A stretch of 23,269 bases of DNA from B30-G6 sp964633115. GTDB lineage: Bacteria > Desulfobacterota > Desulfobacteria > Desulfobacterales > B30-G6. Positions within the stretch are counted from its first letter, which is position 1. The number at the start of each line of letters is the position of its first letter. This document shows positions 1 through 8,610 of the stretch, one piece after another. The notes beneath the pieces were generated by a model. The model saw nothing but the letters and a program-made list of their open reading frames with translations. It searched no databases and was not told where the DNA came from. The stretch is taken from positions 1 through 23,269 of the forward strand of contig CAZWEO010000083.1 in the NCBI GenBank assembly GCA_964633115.1, read 5' to 3'. A program made the translations under genes and the position numbers.

Positions 1-34
1 AATGAAAATATCAAATATATTGTAATAGTAGATG

Positions 35-68
35 TTTCATGCTTCGTTGTGCGCGCTAGAGCATGAAA
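35..68. terminator. Hairpin upstream of the LacI-family gene, possible end of an upstream transcript
   Basis: The 9-base arms TTTCATGCT (35-43) and AGCATGAAA (60-68) are perfect reverse complements around a 16-base loop. There is no clear T-run after the stem, so an intrinsic terminator is only one reading. The rest of bases 1-188 shows no convincing gene: a 29-codon ORF at 73-162 lacks a ribosome binding site and resembles nothing I know. Confidence 0.25.
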
Positions 69-188
69 ATTTATGACAACCGGTATAGTAGCCAACGAAC
101 TCATCGCAACGATCATTGAAAAAATCCATTGTTTTGAAAAGATCATAAAAGTGAAAGAATAATTGTTTAAATACAAAACATTTTTTTC

Positions 189-215
189 TTGACACTTTTC
201 ATTCTGTATTATAAT
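189..215 (+). promoter_or_regulatory. Promoter of the LacI-family regulator gene
   Basis: A perfect -35 hexamer TTGACA (189-194) and a perfect -10 hexamer TATAAT (210-215) are separated by 15 bp, slightly shorter than the optimum. The -10 box touches the palindromic operator at 215-238, so a bound repressor would cover the start of transcription. Confidence 0.7.
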
Positions 216-238
216 TTAACTGAAACGTTTCAGTTAAA
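215..238. promoter_or_regulatory. LacI-family operator O1 (perfect palindrome)
   Basis: This 24-bp sequence is a perfect palindrome centred on the CG at 226/227, with the core ACTGAAACGTTTCAGT. The AAACGTTT centre with a CpG at the axis is the classic operator form of LacI/GalR proteins. It begins at the last base of the -10 box and lies 52 bp before the regulator's start codon, which implies autorepression. A near copy lies at 1366-1381. Confidence 0.8.
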
Positions 239-289
239 AATCAAAATTTCCAAAGCTATTTAGGATACTATTTTTGCAACAATACCGAG

Positions 290-1330
290 ATGAATAAGCG
301 CGTAACTATAAAAGATGTCGCTAAAATGGCGAACGCATCCGTGGCTGCTGTATCTATGTCACTAAACAACCGTCCTGGTATTGGAGACGAAAAACGTCAA
401 AAAATCGTTGAGATCGCTAAAAAAGCTGGGTATCAGCCAAGTCTTGTCGCTAAGACGCTTGTTAACAAAAAAAGTTATCTAATTGGCTTGGTTATTAAAG
501 ATATATCAGATCATTTTTTTGCTGAACTGGCCAAGGGGGTAGAGGATAGTGCCAAGAAACATGGCTATAGCACCATTCTTTGCACAACGGATGGAAATTC
601 AAAAACGCAAGAAAATTATCTGAATATGCTTCGCTCACGGGGTGTAGATGGTATTATCATATCAACCGTTGTTGCTGAAGACCCCCACATAGAATTCTTG
701 ATCGATGAGAAAATCCCTTTTGTCTGTATCAATCGAATACCCCTCATATCTTCTTTAAAAAAGAAAGCAGAATACATTATTATGGATAATTATTCTGCAG
801 GATATAAAGGCATAGAGCATCTTTGGAGACTGGGTCACGACAAAATTGCGATAATTACCGGATCACCAAATGCTTCCAATGCCATTGAAAGTTTAGAGGG
901 CAGTAAAGCGGCGTTAAAAAAATTTGGGTTGAAGATATTAAAACGTTATATCAAAGCTGGGAATTATTCCCATCAAGAAGCGTATTTGATCTGTAAACGC
1001 CTTATGAATAGCAAGAATCCGCCAACTGCGGTTTTTGCACATGATGACAACATGGCATTGGGTGCACGTGAGGCTATATTAAGCTCAGGATTGGAGATTC
1101 CAAAAGATATTGCCTTAATGGGTGTCGATAACATCAAGATAGGGGCCTTGACCGGAATTGAACTCACCTCAATTAGCCAGAAAAAATATGAAATGGGATC
1201 CATGGGTGTTAAACTCCTTATCAATAGAATAGAAGAAAGGGTGCCGCATATGGTTGAAAAGATGGTCTTGGATGCGGAACTCGTTATTCGGAACACTTGT
1301 GGATACAAAATGTTTGGATATAAGCGTTAA
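290..1330 (+). CDS. LacI/GalR-family transcriptional regulator
   Basis: This is a 346-residue DNA-binding regulator of normal length for the family. Residues 5-26 (TIKDVAKMANASVAAVSMSL) form the N-terminal helix-turn-helix, followed by the hinge helix region ending YQPSLVAKTLVNKKS. From about residue 60 it has the periplasmic-binding-protein-like sensor domain, starting IGLVIKDISDHFFAEL and including the family block AVFAHDDNMALGA near residue 250. The ligand cannot be read from the sequence. A perfect palindromic operator covers its promoter, and a second copy precedes the aminotransferase gene, so it probably represses itself and the downstream catabolic genes. A small molecule imported or processed by that operon is the likely inducer. 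The ribosome binding site before the ATG is weak. Family assignment is secure; the regulon is inferred from the operator copies. Confidence 0.95.
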   Translation: MNKRVTIKDVAKMANASVAAVSMSLNNRPGIGDEKRQKIVEIAKKAGYQPSLVAKTLVNKKSYLIGLVIKDISDHFFAELAKGVEDSAKKHGYSTILCTTDGNSKTQENYLNMLRSRGVDGIIISTVVAEDPHIEFLIDEKIPFVCINRIPLISSLKKKAEYIIMDNYSAGYKGIEHLWRLGHDKIAIITGSPNASNAIESLEGSKAALKKFGLKILKRYIKAGNYSHQEAYLICKRLMNSKNPPTAVFAHDDNMALGAREAILSSGLEIPKDIALMGVDNIKIGALTGIELTSISQKKYEMGSMGVKLLINRIEERVPHMVEKMVLDAELVIRNTCGYKMFGYKR

Positions 1331-1365
1331 TGAAGATAGTGTATATTATTTTTTTATGTCAATAA

Positions 1366-1381
1366 ACTGAAACGTTTTAGT
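1366..1381. promoter_or_regulatory. LacI-family operator O2 upstream of the catabolic genes
   Basis: The core ACTGAAACGTTTTAGT matches the upstream operator core at 15 of 16 positions. The one difference, a T for C in the right half, makes it a slightly imperfect palindrome. It lies 35 bp after the regulator's stop codon and 39 bp before the aminotransferase start. That is the right place to block transcription of the aminotransferase operon, either at a local promoter or as a roadblock to readthrough. I see no strong -35/-10 pair beside it. Confidence 0.7.
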
Positions 1382-1420
1382 AAAAATTGAATGATTTACA
1401 TATTCTTGGGAGACTTTGCC

Positions 1421-2773
1421 ATGGATTACAATCACGAAAACAGCAATTTTCTACATTATAATCTTCGTTCTATTGCGCCTATGGTGGAAAGGGGTGAGGG
1501 AATTTATTTGTATGATACATCCGGCAAACAATATATCGATGGGACATCTGGCCCCGTCGTTTGCAATATCGGCCATGGCGTTAAAGAAATTGGCGAGGCA
1601 TATACAACTCAGGCGCAGAAAGTCGCTTATGTTTTTAGGTCTCATTTCACGAGTGAACCGAGTGAAAAGCTGGCTACGCTTATTACCGCGATGGCTCCGG
1701 ATGGTCTCGAAGGGGTCTTTTTTGTGTCCAGCGGTTCCGAAGGCACTGAAATGGCGGCCAAAATCGCCCATCAATATTATTTGGAGATTGGTCGGGTTAG
1801 AAAGGAACTCATCATTTCCCGCTGGTTGAGTTATCATGGTATCACCATGGGCGCCTTATCCATGAGCGGACATGTACAGCGGCGAAAAAATTTTGTTAGC
1901 TCGCTTTTGCCCTACCCGAAGATACCCTTACCGAACTGTTACCATTGTCCAGAAAACAGCCGATACCCAGGGTGCAACATTGTCTGCGCCCATCGTCTTA
2001 AGGAAACCATCAATTTGATTGGCGAAGAATACATCAGCGCATTTATTGCGGAACCGGTTGTCGGCGCATCTGCCGGTGCTGTTGTACCTCCGCCCGAATA
2101 CTATAAAATCATCCGCGAAATTTGTGATGAATTCGACATTTTGTTCATCGCTGACGAGGTGATGACCGGTTTCGGTAGAACAGGCCTGAATTTCGGCATT
2201 GAGCACTGGGGGGTTACACCGGACATGATCGTTTTTGCCAAGGGTGCCAGCGCTGGCTACTATCCGCTGGCAGGCATCATTATTTCCGAAAAAATTTTTA
2301 GCGTCCTCAAAGACGGCAAAAAAGGAATATTTGCGCCGGGGCATACCTATTCAGGAACCCCTATGGCAGGAGCGGTCGGATGCAGTGTGATCGACTACGT
2401 GGCAAAGCATAATCTGATTGCTCAGGTTGCAAAGCTCAGCGGATACCTGGAGGAACGTTTGAAAAAATTATACTCCCACAAGATTGTTGGCGATGTCCGT
2501 GGCAAGGGATTATTATGGGGTATCGAATTTGTGGAAGACCAGAAAACCAGAGCACCTTTTCGGAAAGAACCGGGAGGGCATATCGCTGATTTGATATCCA
2601 AAACGGCATTTATGAATGGCTTGGTTTTGTATCCAGGTGGTGGATGTGTAGACGGTAACCAAGGCGATCACATCCTTGTGGCCCCGCCCTTTATTATCCA
2701 AAAGCATGAAATCGATAAACTCGTGTCTATACTTGACCAGTCTATTTCAGAAGTTGAAAAAGAGATTATATAA
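1421..2773 (+). CDS. Class-III PLP-dependent aminotransferase
   Basis: It transfers an amino group, most often from an omega- or beta-amino acid or a diamine, to an alpha-keto acid. The 450-residue protein has the SGSEGTE cofactor block (104-110), the Asp of IADEVMTGFGRTG (D245) that contacts the PLP ring, and the probable Schiff-base lysine K274 in FAKGASAGYYPLAG. Four cysteines at 173, 176, 185 and 189 (CYHC...YPGC...C) form an insertion I recall from other GabT-like members of this family; it may bind a metal or be structural. I chose the ATG at 1421 because GGGAGA lies 7 bases upstream; an in-frame ATG at 1391 has no ribosome binding site. The LacI-type operator at 1366-1381 precedes it, and the deacylase gene follows after 39 bp. 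The exact amino donor is unknown, but the setting suggests an amino acid freed by deacylation or demethylation. Confidence 0.9.
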   Translation: MDYNHENSNFLHYNLRSIAPMVERGEGIYLYDTSGKQYIDGTSGPVVCNIGHGVKEIGEAYTTQAQKVAYVFRSHFTSEPSEKLATLITAMAPDGLEGVFFVSSGSEGTEMAAKIAHQYYLEIGRVRKELIISRWLSYHGITMGALSMSGHVQRRKNFVSSLLPYPKIPLPNCYHCPENSRYPGCNIVCAHRLKETINLIGEEYISAFIAEPVVGASAGAVVPPPEYYKIIREICDEFDILFIADEVMTGFGRTGLNFGIEHWGVTPDMIVFAKGASAGYYPLAGIIISEKIFSVLKDGKKGIFAPGHTYSGTPMAGAVGCSVIDYVAKHNLIAQVAKLSGYLEERLKKLYSHKIVGDVRGKGLLWGIEFVEDQKTRAPFRKEPGGHIADLISKTAFMNGLVLYPGGGCVDGNQGDHILVAPPFIIQKHEIDKLVSILDQSISEVEKEII

Positions 2774-2812
2774 AATCCGCTCAACGTTTTTGCCAGCGAG
2801 TATGGAGGCGTC

Positions 2813-4414
2813 ATGGGCATCCTAATTCGGAATGGTTGGTTGGCCGATGGAACCGGTAATCCCATTTATCCTGCTGATGTGATGATTGAGGGTGATCGCA
2901 TCGTGGCGTTGGAGCATCTGCCTAAAGCCAAGGCAGAGCACATCATCGATGCCAAAGGGAAGGTTGTCTGCCCTGGGTTTATTGATTGTCATAGTCATAC
3001 GGATTGGACCATTCACACCAATCCGGAAATGCAAAGTACAGTCAGACAGGGTGTCACCACCGAAATAATCGGCAACTGCGGTTTCAGTATGGCGCCGCTA
3101 AGCGACAATTCTCGAATTAACGCCCAAGAAACGCTGCAACAATTCGCCTACAGCGGCCCGGTAAACTGGTCAAGTTTTGCCGACTATTTAGATGAAGTGG
3201 CCCAAATGAAAACAGCCGAAAATTTGGCCTATTTTGTTGGTCATAACGCAATCAGAACGGCAGTCGGAGCCACCATGCCAAGCAGTGAGGTCACAGCAGA
3301 TCAAATGACGGCCATGGAAAACCATGTGCGGGAGGCCATGAATGCCGGGGCTCTGGGGATTTCAACCGGACTCGAATATGAACCCGGTCGCCAGGCATCA
3401 ACGGATGAAATAAAGCAGTTGGTTAAAATTGTCGGTGAATATGATGGCATGTATGCCAGCCATATCCGTAACTATGACGAGCACATTCAGCCGGCGGTGG
3501 ATGAGTTCGTACAGATTGTTAAGCATTGTGGCATCAAGGGACAGCTTTCCCATCTGAATGTACGTGTGAATACCAATGCGCCCCAGGGAGCCTGGCATCG
3601 GGCGGTGGATACACTGGAACATGCCCGTGAAAATGGTTTTGACATTCAAACTGACTGTGTTGGTTATGCAGAGGGTATCGGCAAACTGTCCGCCATCCTG
3701 CCCCCCTGGGTGCTGGAAGATGGGCCGGAGCAAGCTGCTATGAGACTGAAGGATGCGACAGTGCGCAAACGCCTACGCACAGAATGCGACCGGTATTGGC
3801 GCTTTATACACAACGGGGACTGGTTTCGGGTGACCATGGTTCAGGACAAACCCTTCCCGGATATTGTCGGCAAGAACTTCGAAGAAATTGCCGAACTTTG
3901 GAACAAGGACCCCTGGGAGTGCTATTTTGACATCATGGCCGCCGCCGGTGCCGGCATGGACGATCTGATTGCGGTGAGTTTGATGTTCACGGAACCACAT
4001 GTGACCGAAATGGTCGGCCACCCTTTGTTCAGCCTTGAAACCGACTTCATCAGCAGCGACCTTAACAGCCCGTTGTGGAAAGCCTTGCCGTTTAAAGCCA
4101 GTTATGGGGGCATGATCCATTTTCTCACCTGCCATGTCCGTGAAAGAAAAACACTGCGTCTGGAGGATGCCATTCGGAAAATGACCAGTATGCCGGCCTC
4201 ACATTTCGGACTCCGCGATAGGGGCCTACTGTGTAAAGGCTATTTTGCCGATGTGGCGGTGCTGGACTTTGCCAACCTGGATGAGGGGGCCTCCGATTTA
4301 CCACCGTTTGAGTATGCCAAGGGGGTGGAGCATGTGATCGTGAACGGTACCCTGGTGATCGATCATTCAGAGCATACCGGTGCTCGCCCGGGCCGTAACC
4401 TGTTGCGTACATGA
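2813..4414 (+). CDS. N-acyl-D-amino-acid deacylase (D-aminoacylase family amidohydrolase)
   Basis: This cytoplasmic zinc amidohydrolase of 533 residues is predicted to cleave the acyl group from an N-acyl-D-amino acid or related N-acyl or ureido compound. It has the amidohydrolase metal motif GFIDCHSHTD (H60, H62) and the D-aminoacylase hallmark GNCGFSMAP, whose C89 is the usual cysteine metal ligand. H217 (ASHIRNY), H247 (GQLSHLN) and D416 (ISSDLN) fit the remaining ligand and catalytic positions. The C-terminus (HFGLRDRGLLCKGYFADVAV) is typical of the family. The start is fixed by GGAGG at 2804-2808. It follows the aminotransferase closely and precedes the binding-protein gene by 64 bp, so it probably supplies free amino acid to the aminotransferase. 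Several members of this family act on other amides, so the substrate is uncertain. Confidence 0.88.
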   Translation: MGILIRNGWLADGTGNPIYPADVMIEGDRIVALEHLPKAKAEHIIDAKGKVVCPGFIDCHSHTDWTIHTNPEMQSTVRQGVTTEIIGNCGFSMAPLSDNSRINAQETLQQFAYSGPVNWSSFADYLDEVAQMKTAENLAYFVGHNAIRTAVGATMPSSEVTADQMTAMENHVREAMNAGALGISTGLEYEPGRQASTDEIKQLVKIVGEYDGMYASHIRNYDEHIQPAVDEFVQIVKHCGIKGQLSHLNVRVNTNAPQGAWHRAVDTLEHARENGFDIQTDCVGYAEGIGKLSAILPPWVLEDGPEQAAMRLKDATVRKRLRTECDRYWRFIHNGDWFRVTMVQDKPFPDIVGKNFEEIAELWNKDPWECYFDIMAAAGAGMDDLIAVSLMFTEPHVTEMVGHPLFSLETDFISSDLNSPLWKALPFKASYGGMIHFLTCHVRERKTLRLEDAIRKMTSMPASHFGLRDRGLLCKGYFADVAVLDFANLDEGASDLPPFEYAKGVEHVIVNGTLVIDHSEHTGARPGRNLLRT

Positions 4415-4478
4415 GTCGGGTTGATGGACAGAAAATATTAGCAATGAACACCCACAACCAACTGAGAGGAGGTACATC

Positions 4479-6065
4479 ATGAAAGAAATAAAGGCGCTCG
4501 AAAAATTGCTGGTAAATGGAAAAATTACACGTCGAGAATTTATTGCCCGTGTTTCGGCCATGGGTGCGGCTGCCATGCTGCCCACGATTTTAACGGCAAA
4601 AACAGCCATGGCTGCGCCTAAAAAAGGTGGACGCCTGAGGATTGGTTCTCCAGGTTCCCAAACATCCGATTCCCTAGACCCGGCAACCATCTCGAATTTG
4701 GTCCCGGAGACCGTTTCATGGCACTGCCGGAACTGCCTGGTGGAAATCGACCATGAATCCAATGCGATTCCAGAATTGGCCGAAAGCTGGGAAGCAACTC
4801 CGGATGCCAAAAAATGGATATTCAAGTTGCGCAAGGGGGTTGAATTTCACAACGGTAAATCATTAGATGCGGAAGATGTCGTGTTCTCAATCAACCACCA
4901 CAGAGGCGAGGATTCCAAATCTCCAGTCAAGGTAATCGTAGAGCCCATCACCGAGATCAAAGCCGATGACAAATATACCATTAGCATTATGCTCAGGGAG
5001 GGTAATGCTGACTTTCCCTACCTTTTGAGCGATTATCATCTGACCATCTCACCGGCGGGAACATCAGGTGCGGATTGGGAAAAGGCTATCGGTACGGGAG
5101 GATATATCCTGAAATCCTGGGAGCCGGGTGTACATTCGCTGGCTACCCGCAACCCGAACTACTGGAAAAAGGGTCGCGCCCATTTTGACGAAGTGGAAAT
5201 TATCAGCATAAATGATCCCAATGCCCGAACTACCGCCTTACAAACCGGTGAGGTCGATTTAATTCCACGCTGCGATCGCAAAACAGTACACTTGCTTAAA
5301 AGAAACAAAAAACTTCAGGTGGTTAAAACCAATGGGACCAAGCATTTCACGATCCCCATGCGTTGCGATATGAAACCCTACGATGACAACAATGTCAGAA
5401 TGGCCTTAAAGCACGCAATCGACAGAGAACAATTATTGAAAACTGTTTTAAGGGGCAATGGTATCGTTGGTAATGATCACCCGATTTCACCGGCCAACCG
5501 CTATTTTGCGACTGATCTGCCTGTTCGGTCATACGATCCGGACAAGGCGCGTCATTATATGAAAAAAGCGGGCCTAAGCGGCCACACCTTTAACCTGCAT
5601 GCCGCCGATGCTGCATTTCCAGGTGCCCTAGATGTAGCGATTCTATACAAGGAGCAGGCTTCAAAAGGGGGCATTGACATTAAAGTCGTTAAAGAACCCA
5701 ATGATGGTTACTGGAGCGATGTTTGGATGAAAAAGGAATGGACATTTTCGTATTGGTGGGGGCGCCCTACGGAAGATTGGATGTTCTCGACAACCTATGC
5801 TGCCGGGGCCAACTGGAACGAAGCTTTTTGGAAGCATGGTCGCTTCAATGAGTTGTTGCTGAAGGCGCGCGCAGAACTTGATGAACAAAAACGACGAGGG
5901 ATGTATGTTGAAATGCAGCACATTGTTCGCGATGAGGGCGGGTCGGTTATTCCGCTTTTTCCGAGCGATATTATGGCCGCATCAGCCAAACTTAAATTCG
6001 AGAATGTGGCATCCAATATTGAAATGGACGGATGTAAGCTGCCAGAGCGTTGGTGGTTTGCTTAA
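4479..6065 (+). CDS. Tat-exported family-5 solute-binding protein of an ABC transporter
   Basis: It captures a small molecule in the periplasm for an ABC importer of the dipeptide/oligopeptide (SBP_bac_5) class. The 528-residue protein starts with a twin-arginine signal: TRREFIA (R18, R19), a hydrophobic stretch, and a probable cleavage site after AMA near residue 45. The mature part has family blocks such as LAESWEATPDAKKWIFKLRK, GVEFHNGKSLDAEDVVFS and RMALKHAIDRE-like sequence (VRMALKHAIDREQLL). Tat export suggests folding before secretion. A strong AGAGGAGGT (4465-4473) sets the start. No permease or ATPase gene lies in this window, so it is an orphan here. Between two amino-compound deacylase genes and a methyltransferase, a betaine, opine or acylated amino acid is a more likely ligand than a true oligopeptide, but that is inference. 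Confidence 0.9.
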   Translation: MKEIKALEKLLVNGKITRREFIARVSAMGAAAMLPTILTAKTAMAAPKKGGRLRIGSPGSQTSDSLDPATISNLVPETVSWHCRNCLVEIDHESNAIPELAESWEATPDAKKWIFKLRKGVEFHNGKSLDAEDVVFSINHHRGEDSKSPVKVIVEPITEIKADDKYTISIMLREGNADFPYLLSDYHLTISPAGTSGADWEKAIGTGGYILKSWEPGVHSLATRNPNYWKKGRAHFDEVEIISINDPNARTTALQTGEVDLIPRCDRKTVHLLKRNKKLQVVKTNGTKHFTIPMRCDMKPYDDNNVRMALKHAIDREQLLKTVLRGNGIVGNDHPISPANRYFATDLPVRSYDPDKARHYMKKAGLSGHTFNLHAADAAFPGALDVAILYKEQASKGGIDIKVVKEPNDGYWSDVWMKKEWTFSYWWGRPTEDWMFSTTYAAGANWNEAFWKHGRFNELLLKARAELDEQKRRGMYVEMQHIVRDEGGSVIPLFPSDIMAASAKLKFENVASNIEMDGCKLPERWWFA

Positions 6066-6098
6066 ATGGCAGGCGCTCTATAAAATGTATGATACCCA

Positions 6099-6147
6099 AA
6101 CGGCGGTCATCCTCATATTAAAACTTAAAAGTTCGATGTCCGCCGTT
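6099..6147 (+). terminator. Hairpin between the binding-protein gene and mttB1
   Basis: The arms AACGGCGG (6099-6106) and CCGCCGTT (6140-6147) pair perfectly, and CAT/ATG continues the stem after one mismatch. The loop holds the smaller palindrome AACTTAAAAGTT. GTTTATT follows the stem, a weak T-rich tail. It could be a leaky terminator or a stabilising 3' hairpin that keeps binding-protein mRNA more abundant than the downstream message. Confidence 0.5.
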
Positions 6148-6199
6148 GTTTATTCTAAACAGTAACGACTGATATTTTATTGTTGTTAAAGGTAAGGTT

Positions 6200-7624
6200 A
6201 TGCGTATTGAGATCTTGAGCCTTGAGGATATGCAAAAGATTCATGAGGCTTCACTTGCCATTTTGGATAAAACCGGGATGCGCATCGATCATAAGGAGAC
6301 ATTAGCTAAGTTGGCGGATGCCGGAGCTAAGGTGAATATGCAAAAAAAACGGGCTCGATTTCAGGAAGATTTGGTTAGGTCTAATCTGGCCAAGATTCCT
6401 AGGACCATTTGTTTGGCGGGAAGGGATCCGGAATACGATCACGTACTGGGTTTTGAGGGTAGCTTCCTAGTACGCTGTGGATCAGGTGATACATTGGTAC
6501 CGAGGCAAAACGGGGGCGGTTTTAGAGCAGCAAGCACAAAGGATCAGAAAGCGGCCGGCATTGTATCAGATGGCTTGAAGGCCATCGATTTTTCCGGCCT
6601 CATGAGCATCCAGAATGTACCCGCGAAATCTGCAGATCTGCACGCGACCAAAATTTTACTGGAAAATTCCCGCAAACACTTCATGGGCCTTACCATGGGT
6701 TCCATTAATATGAAGTACCTGGTTGAGATGCAGCTTGCCGTTAGGGGCTCCAGAGAAGCCATGATAGAACGTCCTCTTTTTCATGCCATCATATGCCCCA
6801 TGTCCCCGCTTTATTATCCAGCGGATGAAATAGAGCGCCTTAAGGTGTGCGGTGAAAATGGAATGCCGCTAAAGGTGTGCGTGGAGCCGATGCTCGGAGC
6901 CAGTGCACCGGTAACGCTGGCTGGTACCCTTGCCCAAGGCAATGCCGAAGTTCTGGGTGCTTTCACACTGCTCCAACTTCTTTATCCGGGCATGCCAACC
7001 GTATATTACTGTTATCCTAGTGTTGTAGAAATGCGGGCCGGCAGTGCCATCACCGGCGGGCCTGAGAATTTGTTGCTTTACGCTGCGTTTGCCCAACTCG
7101 GTACGCAGTACTATGAAATGCCCAGCGAATGTCCAGCCCTGATATCGGACGGCTATATTGTTGAGCAGACCTTGCTTCAAAAAGGCATGGGAACTTTTAT
7201 GGCTGCAGCCTCTGGAGCTGCAATCCTCTCGGGTGCCGGCACTTTGGATGGTGGCTTGGCTTCCAGTTTGACACAGCTTGCGATTGATGATGAAATTGTA
7301 GAGTTCATCCGACGCATAGGAGCGAATTTCAACGTCGACAACGAAAAAATTGGTATTAATGATGTGTCTCAAGTCGGCCCCAGGGGCAGTTTTATTGCCA
7401 GCGAGCATACCTACAAACATTTTCGGGATGAAATCCGCTTTTATCCCAATTTGTTGGACTTCAGCAGCTATTCCGTCTGGAGCCAAAATCCCCAGGGGAT
7501 ATATGAACGTGCAGAAAATAGGGTGGCTGATATAATAAAACGGCATGAAGTTCCGCCTCTTGAAGATGCCGTTGTAAGAGAGTTGGAGCGGATATTGGAA
7601 GCGGCTGACAGGGAAATATTGTAA
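6200..7624 (+). CDS. MttB1: pyrrolysine-free trimethylamine methyltransferase (MttB) family protein
   Basis: Members move a methyl group from a methylated amine, such as a betaine, to a Co(I) corrinoid protein. The 474-residue frame is open throughout with no in-frame amber codon, unlike archaeal MttB, whose pyrrolysine is at residue 334. It therefore belongs to the non-Pyl (COG5598) group that includes glycine-betaine, proline-betaine and carnitine demethylases. Family blocks are LSLEDMQKIHEASLAILDKT (7-26), MLGASAPVTLAGTLAQGNAE (231-250), and the C-terminal VGPRGSF and HEVPPLED blocks. It resembles MttB3 (21702-23135) strongly over its whole length, and MttB2 only at family level. AAAGGTAAGG precedes the ATG. 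No corrinoid protein is encoded nearby. Family is secure; the substrate is unknown, probably a quaternary or tertiary amine handled by this operon. Confidence 0.9.
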   Translation: MRIEILSLEDMQKIHEASLAILDKTGMRIDHKETLAKLADAGAKVNMQKKRARFQEDLVRSNLAKIPRTICLAGRDPEYDHVLGFEGSFLVRCGSGDTLVPRQNGGGFRAASTKDQKAAGIVSDGLKAIDFSGLMSIQNVPAKSADLHATKILLENSRKHFMGLTMGSINMKYLVEMQLAVRGSREAMIERPLFHAIICPMSPLYYPADEIERLKVCGENGMPLKVCVEPMLGASAPVTLAGTLAQGNAEVLGAFTLLQLLYPGMPTVYYCYPSVVEMRAGSAITGGPENLLLYAAFAQLGTQYYEMPSECPALISDGYIVEQTLLQKGMGTFMAAASGAAILSGAGTLDGGLASSLTQLAIDDEIVEFIRRIGANFNVDNEKIGINDVSQVGPRGSFIASEHTYKHFRDEIRFYPNLLDFSSYSVWSQNPQGIYERAENRVADIIKRHEVPPLEDAVVRELERILEAADREIL

Positions 7625-7650
7625 TGATTCAAAATTAAAGGATGGGAAGA

Positions 7651-8610
7651 ATGGAACTGCAGGATGTTAAGAAGGTTACTGTGATGGGAGCGGGTATCAT
7701 GGGCCAAGGTATTGCCCACAGTTTTATTATAGGGGGATTTGACGTAATTCTTTATAATCCCAGGCAGCCGTCTTTGGACATTGCTGTGGCCCATATAAAA
7801 AAAAATATGCAAGATTTCATCAATTGCGATCTTATCAGTCAGGATGAAGCCCAGCGGGCTTTGAGCAGATTGACACCCACGCTTGATTTTGAGAAGAGCG
7901 CCGAAGACTGTGATTTCATGATGGAGACGGTGCCCGAGAATTTGGAGCTCAAGCAGGATCTTTTTGCCCGTTTTGAGGCCAATTGCCCTGCCCACACAAT
8001 CCTGGCTACAAATACCAGTGATTTACCGCCGCTGGAAATATTTAAGCGTGTAAACAACTCATCCAGAACCATAATGGTCCATTGGTTCAATCCTCCCCAT
8101 TTGATGCCAACCGTGGAGGTGGCCAAGTTGCCTGGTACCGATCCAGATTACTGGGATCTGACTGTGCAGGTGATTCGCAAGGCAGGCAAACAAGCCATCA
8201 AGGTTGCAAAACCGGTTCAAGGGTTGATCGTTAACAGGATTGCGGCAGCCATCCTCAGAGAGGCTTTGGATCTCGTGGAGAAAGGTGTTGCTGATCCCCA
8301 GGATATTGATGACGCTATTAAAGGATCGCTTGCTTTTCGCAATGTTTGTGTGGGCTTTATCAAAGCTATGGACCTGGGGGGACTCGATGCCTTCCTGGAT
8401 ATGGCCAGAAGGCTATTGCCAGAGATATCAAATTCCACATCGCCTCCTAGAAAAATGCAGGAGTTAGTGAACGCTGGCCACATCGGTATTCGCAGCGGAA
8501 AAGGTTTCTATGACTATGATGTGAAATTTACCAGCCGTGAATCAGACCCGGCCATAATAGAACGGGACCAAATGATGCTTAAACTGACTAAAATCTATGA
8601 TAAAGGATGA
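7651..8610 (+). CDS. 3-hydroxyacyl-CoA dehydrogenase family protein (NAD-dependent)
   Basis: It is predicted to oxidise a beta-hydroxyacyl-CoA, or a free beta-hydroxy acid as in L-carnitine dehydrogenase and lambda-crystallin, with NAD+. The 319 residues hold an N-terminal Rossmann fold (VMGAGIMGQGIAHSF, 11-25), the NTSDLP segment (121-126), the catalytic His region VHWFNPPH (H144), and a complete C-terminal domain ending GIRSGKGFYDY. The start at 7651 has AAGGA 8 bases upstream; the in-frame ATG at 7642 lies directly against that motif. It follows mttB1 by 26 bp and precedes the CoA-transferase genes, so a hydroxylated acid from the demethylated compound could be activated and oxidised here. 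A carnitine-type substrate is one possibility but cannot be shown. A second, broken C-terminus of this family overlaps its end. Confidence 0.88.
   Translation: MELQDVKKVTVMGAGIMGQGIAHSFIIGGFDVILYNPRQPSLDIAVAHIKKNMQDFINCDLISQDEAQRALSRLTPTLDFEKSAEDCDFMMETVPENLELKQDLFARFEANCPAHTILATNTSDLPPLEIFKRVNNSSRTIMVHWFNPPHLMPTVEVAKLPGTDPDYWDLTVQVIRKAGKQAIKVAKPVQGLIVNRIAAAILREALDLVEKGVADPQDIDDAIKGSLAFRNVCVGFIKAMDLGGLDAFLDMARRLLPEISNSTSPPRKMQELVNAGHIGIRSGKGFYDYDVKFTSRESDPAIIERDQMMLKLTKIYDKG

Noticed and set aside
73..162. 29-codon ORF upstream of the LacI gene
   Set aside because: No ribosome binding site, no recognisable sequence, and it lies in an AT-rich promoter region.
6869..7546. 225-codon minus-strand frame inside mttB1
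   Set aside because: It lies wholly opposite a clearly conserved MttB gene and its translation shows no family features.
6200..7624. Pyrrolysine-containing MttB
   Set aside because: The reading frame is open to the natural end with no in-frame TAG; the same holds for the other two copies.
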